Assembly: GCA_051000755.1 (NCBI GenBank)
Contig: JBPCNZ010000096.1
Location: 1-27,966 of the forward strand
Direction of reading: 5' to 3'
Source: JALZAH01 sp051000755
Lineage (GTDB): Bacteria > Actinomycetota > Acidimicrobiia > Acidimicrobiales > Palsa-688
DNA: 27,966 bases
The stretch's first letter is position 1. Every line of letters begins with the position of its first letter. The translations under genes and the position numbers were made by a program. Shown piece after piece: positions 1-7,499 of the stretch. The notes beneath the pieces are model-generated. The model was not told the origin of the DNA. It searched no databases and worked only from the letters and a program-made list of their open reading frames with translations.

Positions 1-63
1 TTTTGCCCGGCTCCCCTTTTCGCTCTCTTTTCCTTGGTGTGCTCCCCCCTCCCCTGCCGCCAG

Positions 64-222
64 TTAGATGTGGTCCACCCGGTAGGCGGCGGCCGTCCGG
101 GCGATTGCCCCCACGTTGAACGGGGAGCTGACGCCGTCGAGGAGCAGGGCCAGGCGGCGGGTCGATCGGCGGTTCCACTCCCGGTGCAGCCGTTTGAGCT
201 CGGTGGGGCCAAGCTGTTTCAC
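64..222 (-). pseudogene. SpoU/TrmH-family RNA methyltransferase, 5' fragment
   Basis: Read on the minus strand from a GTG at 222-220, this frame encodes 52 residues containing LLLDGVSSPFNVGAIARTAA, then VDHI and a TAA stop at 66-64. The stretch from the double glycine-region DGV to NVGAIARTAA is the first conserved motif of the SpoU/TrmH knot methyltransferases, which 2'-O-methylate rRNA or tRNA. A normal member would continue for over 100 residues to the AdoMet-binding knot. Here the frame stops, and the rest of the left edge (1-63) is a pyrimidine-rich tract that does not look like coding sequence of this genome. It lies directly downstream of the RsmC-like gene, separated by the 17-bp triple repeat. 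It could be a decayed gene, or a sequence or assembly error near a contig end. The family call is good; the pseudogene call is moderate. Confidence 0.55.
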
Positions 223-223
223 C

Positions 224-274
224 GTCCGTGCTGCCTCATGGTCCGTGCTGCCTCATGGTCCGTGCTGCCTCATG
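224..274. repeat. Perfect 17-bp tandem repeat, three copies
   Basis: Three identical adjacent copies of GTCCGTGCTGCCTCATG lie at 224-240, 241-257 and 258-274. On the minus strand each copy carries CATGA, and the rightmost one supplies the TGA stop (272-270) of the RsmC-like gene overlapped with an ATG (273-271). Each ATG opens only a six-codon frame (MRQHG then P or R, then stop). The unit is not a multiple of three, so copy number changes the frame between the two minus-strand genes. Confidence 0.95.
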
Positions 275-875
275 GCCGGCTCCGGGACACATCGAGGATG
301 CGGTACCCCTGCTTGGAACCGGCCCGACGCACCCGGTAGCCGCCGGCGCCCATCCACGTGGCCAGGGAATCGGCGCCCAGGTGGCGGTGGACGACCAGCC
401 AGGCCCGGGCCTCGTCGTCGAGGCGGCCCAACCACCCCTCGAGCAGATCGTGGAGGGCGGGCTTGCCGATGCGGATGGGAGGGTTGGACCACAGGCCCGC
501 GACATGGATCCCGGGCGGGACGTCGGTGGGCAGGACGGGGCGGATGTTAGCCAGGTCCAGCGCCTTGGCGTTGGCCTCGGTGAGGGCCAGGGCCCGCCGG
601 TTGACATCGACGGCCCAGATCGTCGCGGCCGGCGAGCGACGGGCCAGGGTGCAGGCAATGGGCCCGTATCCACAGCCGAGATCGACCAGGTCACCCACGG
701 GGGGCGGAGGCGGAGACGCCCGCAGTAGGGCGATCGTACCCGGGTCCACCCGGGCGGCGGAGAACACGCCCCGGTCGACCGTCAGGCTCACCGTCAGGTC
801 CGGCAGGCGCAGTTGGACATGGCCGAGACGGGACGTCACCACGGGGTCCGCCTCGAAGTACTGACCGGAACTCAT
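270..875 (-). CDS. RsmC-like class I methyltransferase
   Basis: This is a 201-residue protein of the small-domain RsmC/YbiN-like class, which N2-methylates guanine in 16S rRNA using AdoMet. The AdoMet motif I is visible as VDLGCGYGPIA near residues 64-74, followed by an acidic motif II (WAVDVNRRAL). The catalytic N-P-P motif appears as SNPPIRIGK, where enterobacterial RsmC has NPPFH. The N-terminus, with a YFEADP stretch, matches the short actinobacterial versions that lack the N-terminal pseudo-methyltransferase half of E. coli RsmC. The ATG at 875-873 faces def, with about 40 bases between the two starts. The stop overlaps an ATG in the 17-bp repeat array, so coupling to the broken SpoU gene was probably once intended. 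The exact target base cannot be read from sequence. Confidence 0.85.
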   Translation of the reverse strand: MSSGQYFEADPVVTSRLGHVQLRLPDLTVSLTVDRGVFSAARVDPGTIALLRASPPPPPVGDLVDLGCGYGPIACTLARRSPAATIWAVDVNRRALALTEANAKALDLANIRPVLPTDVPPGIHVAGLWSNPPIRIGKPALHDLLEGWLGRLDDEARAWLVVHRHLGADSLATWMGAGGYRVRRAGSKQGYRILDVSRSRP

Positions 876-902
876 GGCCGGTCAACGGTACTGCCTGGCC
901 GG

Positions 903-918
903 TACGATGCTTGTCATG
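903..918 (+). promoter_or_regulatory. Leaderless promoter of def: -10 TACGAT then ATG
   Basis: A TANNNT-type -10 hexamer, TACGAT (903-908), is followed after 7 bases by the def ATG at 916. Transcription should start at or next to the A of the ATG. There is no Shine-Dalgarno sequence, which fits a leaderless mRNA. No convincing -35 was seen. Confidence 0.6.
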
Positions 919-1407
919 TCCAACTACCGCCTCCGGTACTTCGGCGACCCGGTGCTCACCACCCGCGCCGCCGAGGTGGCCGACATCGACGGGGCTCTGG
1001 TCAACCTGGCCGAACAGATGGTTGACGTCATGTACGACGCCCAGGGGGTCGGCCTGGCCGCCCCGCAGGTGGGGGTCGGCAGGAGGCTGTTCGTCTACCA
1101 GATCGGCGACGACGATCCCATCACCATCGTCAACCCCGTCATCAGCGAGGGTCGCGGCGAGTGGGAGTACGACGAGGGATGCCTGTCGATCCCCGGCCTG
1201 TTCTTTCCGATCGTCCGACCCAAGGAGATCCACCTGACCGGGTTCGACCTGGAGGGACGGGAGGTGTCCTTGGAGGCCGATGAGCTCGAGGCCCGGTGCC
1301 TGCAACACGAGCTGGATCACCTCGACGGGAAGCTGTTGCTCGACATGCTCGACGCCGACCAGCGCCGCTCGGCCCTGGCCGAGCTGCGCAAGCGCTCGGA
1401 GATCTGA
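916..1407 (+). CDS. def: Peptide deformylase
   Basis: Removes the formyl group from the N-terminal methionine of new proteins. The 163-residue protein has all three family motifs: GVGLAAPQ (residues 44-51), EGCLS (87-91) with metal ligand Cys89, and HELDH (131-135) with metal ligands His131 and His135 and catalytic Glu132. The ATG at 916 is preferred over the in-frame ATGs at 874 and 907 because the family N-terminus begins just before RLRYFGDPVL and the -10 box places the transcript start at this codon. It is the first gene of a long plus-strand run. The following fmt performs the opposite reaction on initiator tRNA, a very common pairing. Confidence 0.96.
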   Translation: MSNYRLRYFGDPVLTTRAAEVADIDGALVNLAEQMVDVMYDAQGVGLAAPQVGVGRRLFVYQIGDDDPITIVNPVISEGRGEWEYDEGCLSIPGLFFPIVRPKEIHLTGFDLEGREVSLEADELEARCLQHELDHLDGKLLLDMLDADQRRSALAELRKRSEI

Positions 1408-1410
1408 CCC

Positions 1411-2274
1411 CTGCGCCTGGCCTTCCTGGGCACGCCGGCGCCGGCCGCGACGGTCCTCTCGGCGCTGGTCGGTGACGGCCACGAGGTGGCGGTGGTGGTG
1501 ACCCGCGCCGACGCCCGCCGGTCCCGTCGGGGAGCCCCGTCACCGAGCCCCGTCAAAACCGCGGCGGTGGCCATGGGCCTGGTGGTGAGCCACGACATTG
1601 GAGATGTGATCTCGGTGGGCGCCGATCTGGGTGTGGTGGTGGCCTACGGGCGGATCATCCGCCCTCCTGTCCTCGGATCTCTCCCCCTGGTCAACGTCCA
1701 CTTCTCCCTGTTGCCCCGCTGGCGAGGGGCGGCGCCGGTGGAGCGGGCCATCCTGGCCGGCGATCCCGTCACCGGCGTGTGCCTGATGGAGGTGGAGGCC
1801 GGCCTCGACACCGGACCGGTGTACGCCAGGGCCGAGACCGGGGTCGACGCCGACGAGACGGCCGAGGCCCTGACCGCCCGCCTGGCCGACCTGGGGGCCG
1901 CACTGCTCACCGACGGGCTCGCCGCCGGACTCGGTGAGCCCCGACCTCAGACCGGCGATGCGACCTATGCGGCCAAGCTGGAGTCGGGTGACCTGGCGCT
2001 GGGCTGGGAGCGTCCGGCCGTCGAGCTGGCCCGGGTGGTGCGCGTCGGGCGGGCGTGGACGACGTGGCGGGGCCAGCGCCTCCTGGTGTGGGAGGCCCGT
2101 CTCTCGGACGTTGCCGACGGCGGGGAACCGGGGACCTTGAAGGGAACCACGGTCGCCGCCGGAGCCGGATCGCTGCGCCTGGTGCGGGTCCAGCCCGAGG
2201 GCCGGGCCGCCCTCGACGCCCAGGACTGGGTGCGGGGGGCCCGGCCCGCCCCCGGCGAGCGACTCGGTCCATGA
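1411..2274 (+). CDS. fmt: Methionyl-tRNA formyltransferase
   Basis: Formylates the initiator Met-tRNA using 10-formyl-tetrahydrofolate. The catalytic triad is visible as Asn95 and His97 in NVHFSLLPRWRGAAP and Asp133 in GLDTGPVY. The formyl-folate fold is followed by the C-terminal OB-like tRNA-binding region (TYAAKLESGD onward). At 287 residues it is slightly short for the family (about 310). The conserved first strand RLAFLGTP starts at 1414 and the frame is closed by the def TGA at 1405-1407, so the start must be the CTG at 1411; a GGAG at 1398-1401 sits 9 bases upstream. The first ATG/GTG/TTG start, GTG 1486, would delete the folate-binding strand. The stop overlaps the rsmB start (ATGA). 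Confidence 0.93.
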   Translation: MRLAFLGTPAPAATVLSALVGDGHEVAVVVTRADARRSRRGAPSPSPVKTAAVAMGLVVSHDIGDVISVGADLGVVVAYGRIIRPPVLGSLPLVNVHFSLLPRWRGAAPVERAILAGDPVTGVCLMEVEAGLDTGPVYARAETGVDADETAEALTARLADLGAALLTDGLAAGLGEPRPQTGDATYAAKLESGDLALGWERPAVELARVVRVGRAWTTWRGQRLLVWEARLSDVADGGEPGTLKGTTVAAGAGSLRLVRVQPEGRAALDAQDWVRGARPAPGERLGP

Positions 2275-3521
2275 CCGTGCCGTCACGGTCGCGGGGCTCA
2301 GCGAGCCGCATCCGCCCGGTCACCGCCCGGCGGGTGGCGCTCGACGCCCTCATCGCCGTCGACGCCGGCGGCCGGGCCAATCTGGTGGTGCCCGAGGCCT
2401 TGGCCGGGTCCGGCCTCGACGAGCGTGACCGGGGGTTGGTCACCGAGCTGGTCTACGGGACATGCCGGATGCAGCGGGCGTGTGACTGGTTGGTCGATCG
2501 GTTCGTGCAGGGCCGCACCGATGCCCAGGTCCGCGCCGCCCTGCGCATGGGCGCCTACCAGCTGGGATGGCTGCGTGTCCCCTCCCATGCCGCGGTGGCG
2601 GCAACCGTCGAGGAGGTCCAGGGTCCGGGGCGGGGCTTGGTCAACGCCGTGCTGCGCAAGGTGGCGACAGCGATCGACGGAGGGCCGATCCGCTGGCCCG
2701 ACCCGGCGACGGAGCTGTCCTACCCCGACTGGCTGGTCGCCCGGTTGGCGACCGATCTGGGCCCGGGTCCGGCCCGGGCCGCGCTGGTCACCATGAACCG
2801 CCCGGCGGAGATGACCGAGCGGGCCGACGGCTACATCCAGGACCGGGCCAGCCAGATGGTGGCCGCCCACGTCGGGTCCGAACCCGGGGAACGGGTCATC
2901 GACGTGTGCGCGGCGCCGGGAGGCAAGGCCACGGCCATGGCCTGGGGCCCCGGGGGACCGCAGCCGGCGCCGGGTGGCGAAGGGCCGACGGGGGCGCCCG
3001 GCGGGGGGCCGGCGCTGGTGGTGGCCGCTGACTCTGACCCGTCCCGGGCGTCGCTGATGGCCGGCAATGTCGAACGTCTGGGCCTGACCGATTCCGTCTC
3101 GGTCGTGGTCGCGGACGCCACCTGGCCCCCGTGGCCGCCCTCCACCTTCGATCGGGTGCTGGTCGATGCCCCGTGCTCGGGGCTGGGCGTGCTCCGCCGG
3201 CGGCCCGACGCCCGGTGGCGGATCCAGCCCGGCGACATCGATCGCCTGGCCGGCCTGCAGCGCCGGTTGCTCACCTCGTCCGCCGCCCTCGTCCGTCCCG
3301 GGGGTCTGCTGGTCTACAGCGTTTGCACCCTGACCGCAGCTGAGACGGCCGGCATCGACCGGTGGCTGGCTTCGGCCCGCCCCGACCTGGTGCCCGTCGC
3401 CCCCCCGGCGGCGCCCTGGACCCCGGCCGGCCGGGGTGCACTGCTGCTGCCCCAGAGCGAGGGGACCGACGGCATGTTCGTCCTGGCCCTGCGGAGGGGC
3501 GCAGGCTCGCCCGGCCCGTAA
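2271..3521 (+). CDS. rsmB: 16S rRNA m5C967 methyltransferase RsmB/Sun
   Basis: A 416-residue RsmB-type enzyme that makes 5-methylcytosine in 16S rRNA. The N-terminal third is the NusB-like RNA-binding domain (RVALDALIAVDAGGRAN to VNAVLRKV). The catalytic part has AdoMet motif I DVCAAPGGKATA (from residue 211), motif IV DAPCSGLG with Cys302, and motif VI YSVCTLTAAE with nucleophile Cys352. Two features are odd. The roughly 50-residue RRM-like linker normally between the NusB-like and Rossmann domains is missing, the chain going from MNRPAEMTER straight to ADGYIQDRASQ. A Gly/Pro-rich insertion follows motif I. Both catalytic cysteines remain, so activity is likely. It overlaps fmt by ATGA, the classic def-fmt-rsmB order. 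Confidence 0.93.
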   Translation: MTVPSRSRGSASRIRPVTARRVALDALIAVDAGGRANLVVPEALAGSGLDERDRGLVTELVYGTCRMQRACDWLVDRFVQGRTDAQVRAALRMGAYQLGWLRVPSHAAVAATVEEVQGPGRGLVNAVLRKVATAIDGGPIRWPDPATELSYPDWLVARLATDLGPGPARAALVTMNRPAEMTERADGYIQDRASQMVAAHVGSEPGERVIDVCAAPGGKATAMAWGPGGPQPAPGGEGPTGAPGGGPALVVAADSDPSRASLMAGNVERLGLTDSVSVVVADATWPPWPPSTFDRVLVDAPCSGLGVLRRRPDARWRIQPGDIDRLAGLQRRLLTSSAALVRPGGLLVYSVCTLTAAETAGIDRWLASARPDLVPVAPPAAPWTPAGRGALLLPQSEGTDGMFVLALRRGAGSPGP

Positions 3522-3523
3522 CG

Positions 3524-3590
3524 TAACGTAGAGGGGATGGTCCACAGCACAGCGCCCCGTCTCCCGGCCCAGGCCGCCGTCGGTGGTTGA
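3524..3590 (+). promoter_or_regulatory. Internal promoter-like box and 17-codon upstream ORF before the MoaB/Mog-like gene
   Basis: TAACGT occurs twice in tandem (3519-3524, sharing the rsmB stop, and 3524-3529). The second copy is 7 bases before an ATG at 3537, the same spacing as the def promoter. That ATG opens a 17-residue frame (MVHSTAPRL...) ending in TGA at 3588-3590, which overlaps the GTG start at 3583 of the next gene. This could be a leaderless upstream ORF that couples translation. It could also be chance. Confidence 0.35.
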
Positions 3591-4080
3591 CGGCTCCGGG
3601 GACGGGGACCGCCCGACGGCCAAGGTCGTCACCGTGTCCGATGGCGTGATCGCCGGGACCAGGGAGGACCGCTCGGGTGCCGCCCTGGTCGACTCGCTCA
3701 CCGCTGCGGGGTTCGATGTGGTCGACCGTGCCGTCGTGGCCGACGGCGCCGCATCGGTCGCGGCGGCCCTGATCAGAGCCAGCGAGGGGTTCAACGGTCT
3801 GGTCGTCACCACGGGCGGCACCGGTTTCGGCCCCCGGGACCTGACCCCGGAGGGCACCGACGAGATCCTGGACCGGCGCGCTCCCGGCCTGGCCGAGGCC
3901 ATGCGAGCCGTCAACCCGCTGGGCCGGCTGTCGCGTGGTGCCGCCGGCACCCGCCACCGGGCCCTCATCCTCAACACCCCCGGCTCCCCGAAGGGCGCTG
4001 TCGAGTGCCTCGAAGCGGTCATCGACATCATCCCCCACGCCGTCCTTCTCCTGGCCGGGTCGCCCACGCCCCACCCGTGA
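3583..4080 (+). CDS. MoaB/MogA-like molybdopterin adenylyltransferase family protein
   Basis: A 165-residue member of the MoaB/Mog family, which in molybdenum cofactor synthesis adenylylates molybdopterin. The family fingerprints are VSDGVIAGTREDRSG near the N-terminus, the substrate-binding TTGGTGFGPRDLTPE, and the C-terminal NTPGSPKGAVECLEAV followed by IDIIPHA. The GTG at 3583 is the only plausible nearby start and has no clear Shine-Dalgarno; a 17-codon upstream frame overlaps it. No other cofactor gene is nearby. It sits between rsmB and ribD and overlaps ribD by GTGA, so it is cotranscribed with riboflavin genes. The family is clear, but whether it acts in cofactor synthesis here is not shown. 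Confidence 0.88.
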   Translation: MVDGSGDGDRPTAKVVTVSDGVIAGTREDRSGAALVDSLTAAGFDVVDRAVVADGAASVAAALIRASEGFNGLVVTTGGTGFGPRDLTPEGTDEILDRRAPGLAEAMRAVNPLGRLSRGAAGTRHRALILNTPGSPKGAVECLEAVIDIIPHAVLLLAGSPTPHP

Positions 4081-5105
4081 CCGAGCGGCAGCCCGACCGG
4101 CCCTCCTCCGAGTTGGACGGGGTGTGGATGGCAGAGGCGGTGGCGGCCGCAGCGACGGTGCGGACCGCCACCGCACCCAACCCCTGGGTCGGGGCGGTGA
4201 TCGTCCCTCCCGGCGACGAACCGGCCGCGGTGGGAGCGACCCAGTCTCCCGGAGGGCCCCACGCCGAGATCGTCGCTCTGGACCTGGCCGGCCCGTCGGC
4301 GAGAGGGGCGACGCTCTACGTCACCCTCGAGCCCTGCTCCCACCAGGGCCGGACCCCCCCGTGCGTGGACGCCGTCATCACCGCCGGAGTGAGCCGGGTC
4401 GTCGTGGGTGTCGTCGACCCCGACCCCCAGGTCTCAGGCCGCGGCGTCGAGCGCCTGCGGGCCGCCGGCATCGAGGTCCTCACCGGGGTGGCCGCAAACG
4501 GGATCGAGACCCAGTTGGCTCCCTACCTCAAGCAGCGGCGGACCGGCCGTCCCTTCGTGGTGCTCAAGCTGGCCGCCACCCTCGACGGTCGCATCGCCGC
4601 CCCCGACGGCTCCAGCACCTGGATCACCGGCCCGCTGGCCCGCATCGATGCCCACCGGCTGCGAGCCGAGAGCGACGCCATCGCCGTGGGGGCCGGCACG
4701 GTGCGGGCGGACGACCCCGCGCTCACCGTGCGCGACATAGCGGGCCGGGATCCTCTTCGCGTGGTGCTGGGACGGGCCCCAGCCGGTGCCCGGGTCCACC
4801 CCGCCCTGGAGCTGTCGGGCGACATCGGGAGCGTGCTCGACGACCTCGGCGGTCGCGGCGTGCTGCAGCTCATGGTCGAGGGCGGGGCGGCGGTGGCATG
4901 GCGGTTCCACGCTGCCGGCCTGGTCGACCGGTACGTGATCTACCTGGCCCCGGCATTCCTGGGCGGTGACGACGGGGTGCCCATGTTCGCCGGCCCCGGT
5001 GCGCCGACCATGGCGTCGGTGTGGAGGGGACGGATCGCCGACATCCGCCGCTTGGGCGACGACCTCTGCGTCGAGCTGCTACCAGGCTCCGATGCTCTAG
5101 CGTGA
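4077..5105 (+). CDS. ribD: Bifunctional riboflavin deaminase/reductase
   Basis: Carries out the second and third steps of riboflavin synthesis: deamination of the pyrimidine and reduction of the ribose side chain. In the N-terminal deaminase domain the zinc site is His62-Ala-Glu64 and Cys87 with Cys96 in PCSHQGRTPPC. The C-terminal reductase domain starts near FVVLKLAATLDGRIA, with the STWITG and HRLRAESDAIAVGAGTVRAD signatures. At 342 residues it is close to the usual ~360. The GTG start overlaps the stop of the preceding gene (GTGA). It is followed after 6 bases by ribE, then ribBA and ribH, forming a complete core pathway to riboflavin. Confidence 0.95.
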   Translation: MTERQPDRPSSELDGVWMAEAVAAAATVRTATAPNPWVGAVIVPPGDEPAAVGATQSPGGPHAEIVALDLAGPSARGATLYVTLEPCSHQGRTPPCVDAVITAGVSRVVVGVVDPDPQVSGRGVERLRAAGIEVLTGVAANGIETQLAPYLKQRRTGRPFVVLKLAATLDGRIAAPDGSSTWITGPLARIDAHRLRAESDAIAVGAGTVRADDPALTVRDIAGRDPLRVVLGRAPAGARVHPALELSGDIGSVLDDLGGRGVLQLMVEGGAAVAWRFHAAGLVDRYVIYLAPAFLGGDDGVPMFAGPGAPTMASVWRGRIADIRRLGDDLCVELLPGSDALA

Positions 5106-5111
5106 CCGGCG

Positions 5112-5732
5112 ATGTTCACCGGCATCGTCGAGGAACTGGGCCACCTGCGGGCCCGACACCCTGACGGGGAGATCACCCGTCTGAGCTTCGACGCGTCCAC
5201 GGTGACCGCCGACGCCGTCATCGGTGCCTCTATCTCGGTCAACGGCTGCTGCCTCACCGTGGTCGACATTGACGGCGACAGTGGCGGCTGGGCCGCGGAC
5301 GCCGTGGCCGAGACGATGGGACGGACCAACCTGGCCACGGTCGCGGTCGGTGACCCGGTGAACCTGGAACGGCCCGTGCGTCTGGGGGACCGCCTGGGTG
5401 GCCATCTGGTGCAGGGCCACGTCGACGCCATCGGAACGGTCGTGGCCTCGGCGCCTGACCTCAGAGTCCAGGTTCCGGCCCCGGTGGCCCATTACCTGGT
5501 CCCCAAGGGGTCGATCACCGTCGACGGCGTCAGCCTGACCGTCGTCGACATCGGCGACGACTTCTTCACCGTCGCCGTCATCCCCCACACGGCTGAGGTC
5601 ACGACCCTCGGACATCGACGCCCCGGCGACGCTGTCAACTTGGAGGTGGACGTGATCGCCAAGTACACCGAGCGCCTGCTCGGGGCCGGTGTGGCAACAC
5701 CTTACGAGTCCCTGGCCACCGAAAGAGGCTGA
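5112..5732 (+). CDS. ribE: Riboflavin synthase alpha chain
   Basis: Dismutates two molecules of 6,7-dimethyl-8-ribityllumazine to riboflavin and the pyrimidine precursor. The 206-residue protein opens with the invariant MFTGIVEE and contains two tandem lumazine-binding barrels. The first covers residues 1-98 and has SVNGCCLTV. The second runs from about 99 and has GHLVQGHVDAIG and TVDGVSLTVVD. The C-terminal NLEVDVIAKYTERLL is typical. The start is fixed by the conserved N-terminus. It lies 6 bases after ribD and 4 bases before ribBA. There is no space for an FMN riboswitch here. Confidence 0.96.
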   Translation: MFTGIVEELGHLRARHPDGEITRLSFDASTVTADAVIGASISVNGCCLTVVDIDGDSGGWAADAVAETMGRTNLATVAVGDPVNLERPVRLGDRLGGHLVQGHVDAIGTVVASAPDLRVQVPAPVAHYLVPKGSITVDGVSLTVVDIGDDFFTVAVIPHTAEVTTLGHRRPGDAVNLEVDVIAKYTERLLGAGVATPYESLATERG

Positions 5733-5736
5733 GCCC

Positions 5737-6996
5737 ATGACCGAAACGCCCATCGAGGAGGCGATCGACGCCATCCGGCGCGGCGAGATCGTGGTCGTCG
5801 TCGACGACGAGGACCGGGAGAATGAGGGCGACCTGATCATGGCCGCCGAGCACGCCACCGCGGACCGGATGGCCTTCTTCGTCCGCCACACCTCAGGGTT
5901 GATCTGTGCCCCGATCACCGACGCCCGAGCCGACGAGTTGGAGCTGCCCCTCATGGTGGCCCGCAACACCGAGGTGCAACGGACGGCGTTCACCGTGACC
6001 GTCGACGTCCTCCACGGCACCACCACCGGTATCTCCGCGGGGGATCGGGCCCGGACCATCCGAGCCCTGGTCGACCCCGCCACCCGACCCGTCGACCTGG
6101 CTCGCCCGGGCCACGTCCACGTCCTGCGAGCCCGGCCCGGAGGGGTCCTCAAGCGGGCCGGCCACACCGAGGCCGCCGTCGACCTGGCCACCATGGCCGG
6201 TCTGGCCCCGGCCGGCGTCCTCTGCGAGGTCGTCACCTCCGACGGTCTGGGCATGGCCCGGCGCGCCGAGCTGGAGCGCTTCGCCAAGGAGCACGGCCTG
6301 GTCCTCATCACCATCGCCGACCTCGTTCGTTACCGCCGTCGCACCGAGCAGCTGGTGCGACGCACTGCGGAGGCCCGGGTGCCCACGGAGTTCGGCGATT
6401 TCACCTGCATCGCCTTCGAGGACACCATCGGTGGCGAGACCCACCTGGCCCTGATCATGGGGCAGCCCGGTGGCCAGGCGGATGTGCTGGTGCGGGTCCA
6501 CAGCGAGTGCGTCACCGGTGATGCCTTCGGTTCCCTGCGCTGCGACTGCGGCAACCAGCTCCGTGCCGCCCAGGAGCGCATCGCGGCCGAGGGCACCGGC
6601 GTCATCGTCTACCTCCGGGGCCACGAGGGACGAGGGATCGGCATCACCCACAAGCTGCAGGCCTACGGTCTCCAGGACCAGGGTTTCGACACGGTCGACG
6701 CCAACGTGGAGCTGGGTCTTCCGGTGGACAGTCGCGAGTACGGCATCGGGGCCCAGATCCTCGTCGATCTGGGGATCACCACCATGCGGCTCATGACCAA
6801 CAATCCGGCCAAGCGGGGAGGTCTCGAGGGCTTCGGGCTGCAGATCGTCGAACGGGTTCCTATCGAGTCGGCCCTGACGGCGGAGAACGAACGGTACCTA
6901 CGGGCCAAGCAGGAGCGCATGGGCCACCTGCAGGGGCCCGACCCGGCCGCCGGCCTCCCCGCAGCCGGCCCGCCGGCGGACGGGGCCGGAAGATGA
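5737..6996 (+). CDS. ribBA: Bifunctional DHBP synthase / GTP cyclohydrolase II
   Basis: Provides both starting compounds of riboflavin: 3,4-dihydroxy-2-butanone 4-phosphate from ribulose 5-phosphate (RibB half, residues ~1-205) and the pyrimidine from GTP (RibA half, ~206-405). RibB shows DDEDRENEGD (23-32) and RAGHTEAAVDLA. RibA shows the zinc ligands Cys258, Cys269 and Cys271 in CVTGDAFGSLRCDCG, and the RGHEGRGIG motif. The protein is 419 residues and ends in a short Pro/Gly/Ala-rich tail. An AAAGAGG at 5722-5728 lies 8 bases before the ATG, the best ribosome site in this operon. The stop overlaps the ribH start (ATGA). Confidence 0.96.
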   Translation: MTETPIEEAIDAIRRGEIVVVVDDEDRENEGDLIMAAEHATADRMAFFVRHTSGLICAPITDARADELELPLMVARNTEVQRTAFTVTVDVLHGTTTGISAGDRARTIRALVDPATRPVDLARPGHVHVLRARPGGVLKRAGHTEAAVDLATMAGLAPAGVLCEVVTSDGLGMARRAELERFAKEHGLVLITIADLVRYRRRTEQLVRRTAEARVPTEFGDFTCIAFEDTIGGETHLALIMGQPGGQADVLVRVHSECVTGDAFGSLRCDCGNQLRAAQERIAAEGTGVIVYLRGHEGRGIGITHKLQAYGLQDQGFDTVDANVELGLPVDSREYGIGAQILVDLGITTMRLMTNNPAKRGGLEGFGLQIVERVPIESALTAENERYLRAKQERMGHLQGPDPAAGLPAAGPPADGAGR

Positions 6997-7496
6997 CCGC
7001 GCCGCCGAGCCCGGCGAACGAGGGCCCCGAGACCACGATCATCGGGAGCCTGGACGGGCGCGGGCTGCGGATCGGGGTGATCTGCAGCCGGTTCAACGAG
7101 TTGATCTCCGAGCGCCTGCTGGCTGGGGCGCTCGACGGACTGCGCCGCCACGGAGTGGCCGACACCGATGTGACCACGGTATGGGTGCCGGGGGCATTCG
7201 AGCTGCCTCTGGCGGCCCAGACCATGGCCCGCACCGCCCGCTTCGACGCCCTGATCACCCTCGGCGCGGTCATCCGGGGGGCCACCACCCACTATGACCT
7301 GGTGGCCGGTCAGGCGGCATCGGGCGTGGCCCGGGCGGGGCTCGACAGCGGCGTCCCCGTCGTGTTCGGCGTGCTCACCACCGAGACCATCGAACAGGCC
7401 CTCGAGCGGGCCGGGACCAAGGCCGGCAACAAAGGATTCGACTCGGCCGCGGCCGCCATCGAGATGGCCGACGTCCTGCGCCGGCTGGGGCCGTAG
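6993..7496 (+). CDS. ribH: 6,7-dimethyl-8-ribityllumazine synthase
   Basis: Condenses the RibBA and RibD products into the lumazine that RibE converts to riboflavin. The 167-residue protein has CSRFNE (31-36), VPGAFELP, GAVIRGATTHYDLVAGQAAS with the catalytic His100, and GVLTTETIEQALERAG followed by KAGNKG. All are family signatures of the icosahedral-capsid-forming enzyme. The N-terminus is about 18 residues longer than the minimal enzyme and low in complexity. It overlaps ribBA by ATGA. In several actinobacteria hisE lies between ribH and hisG; here only 3 bases separate ribH from hisG. Confidence 0.96.
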   Translation: MTAPPSPANEGPETTIIGSLDGRGLRIGVICSRFNELISERLLAGALDGLRRHGVADTDVTTVWVPGAFELPLAAQTMARTARFDALITLGAVIRGATTHYDLVAGQAASGVARAGLDSGVPVVFGVLTTETIEQALERAGTKAGNKGFDSAAAAIEMADVLRRLGP

Positions 7497-7499
7497 CCG

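Noticed and set aside
224..274. CRISPR-like repeat array
   Set aside because: The three 17-bp units are directly adjacent with no spacers, so this is a simple tandem repeat.
2298..4343. Open frame of 681 codons on the minus strand
   Set aside because: It is the antisense shadow of rsmB, the Mog-like gene and ribD, all of which have full family motifs. Long antisense frames are expected at this GC content.
5100..5115. FMN riboswitch controlling the riboflavin genes
   Set aside because: The rib genes are separated by overlaps or a few bases; there is no leader long enough for the element.
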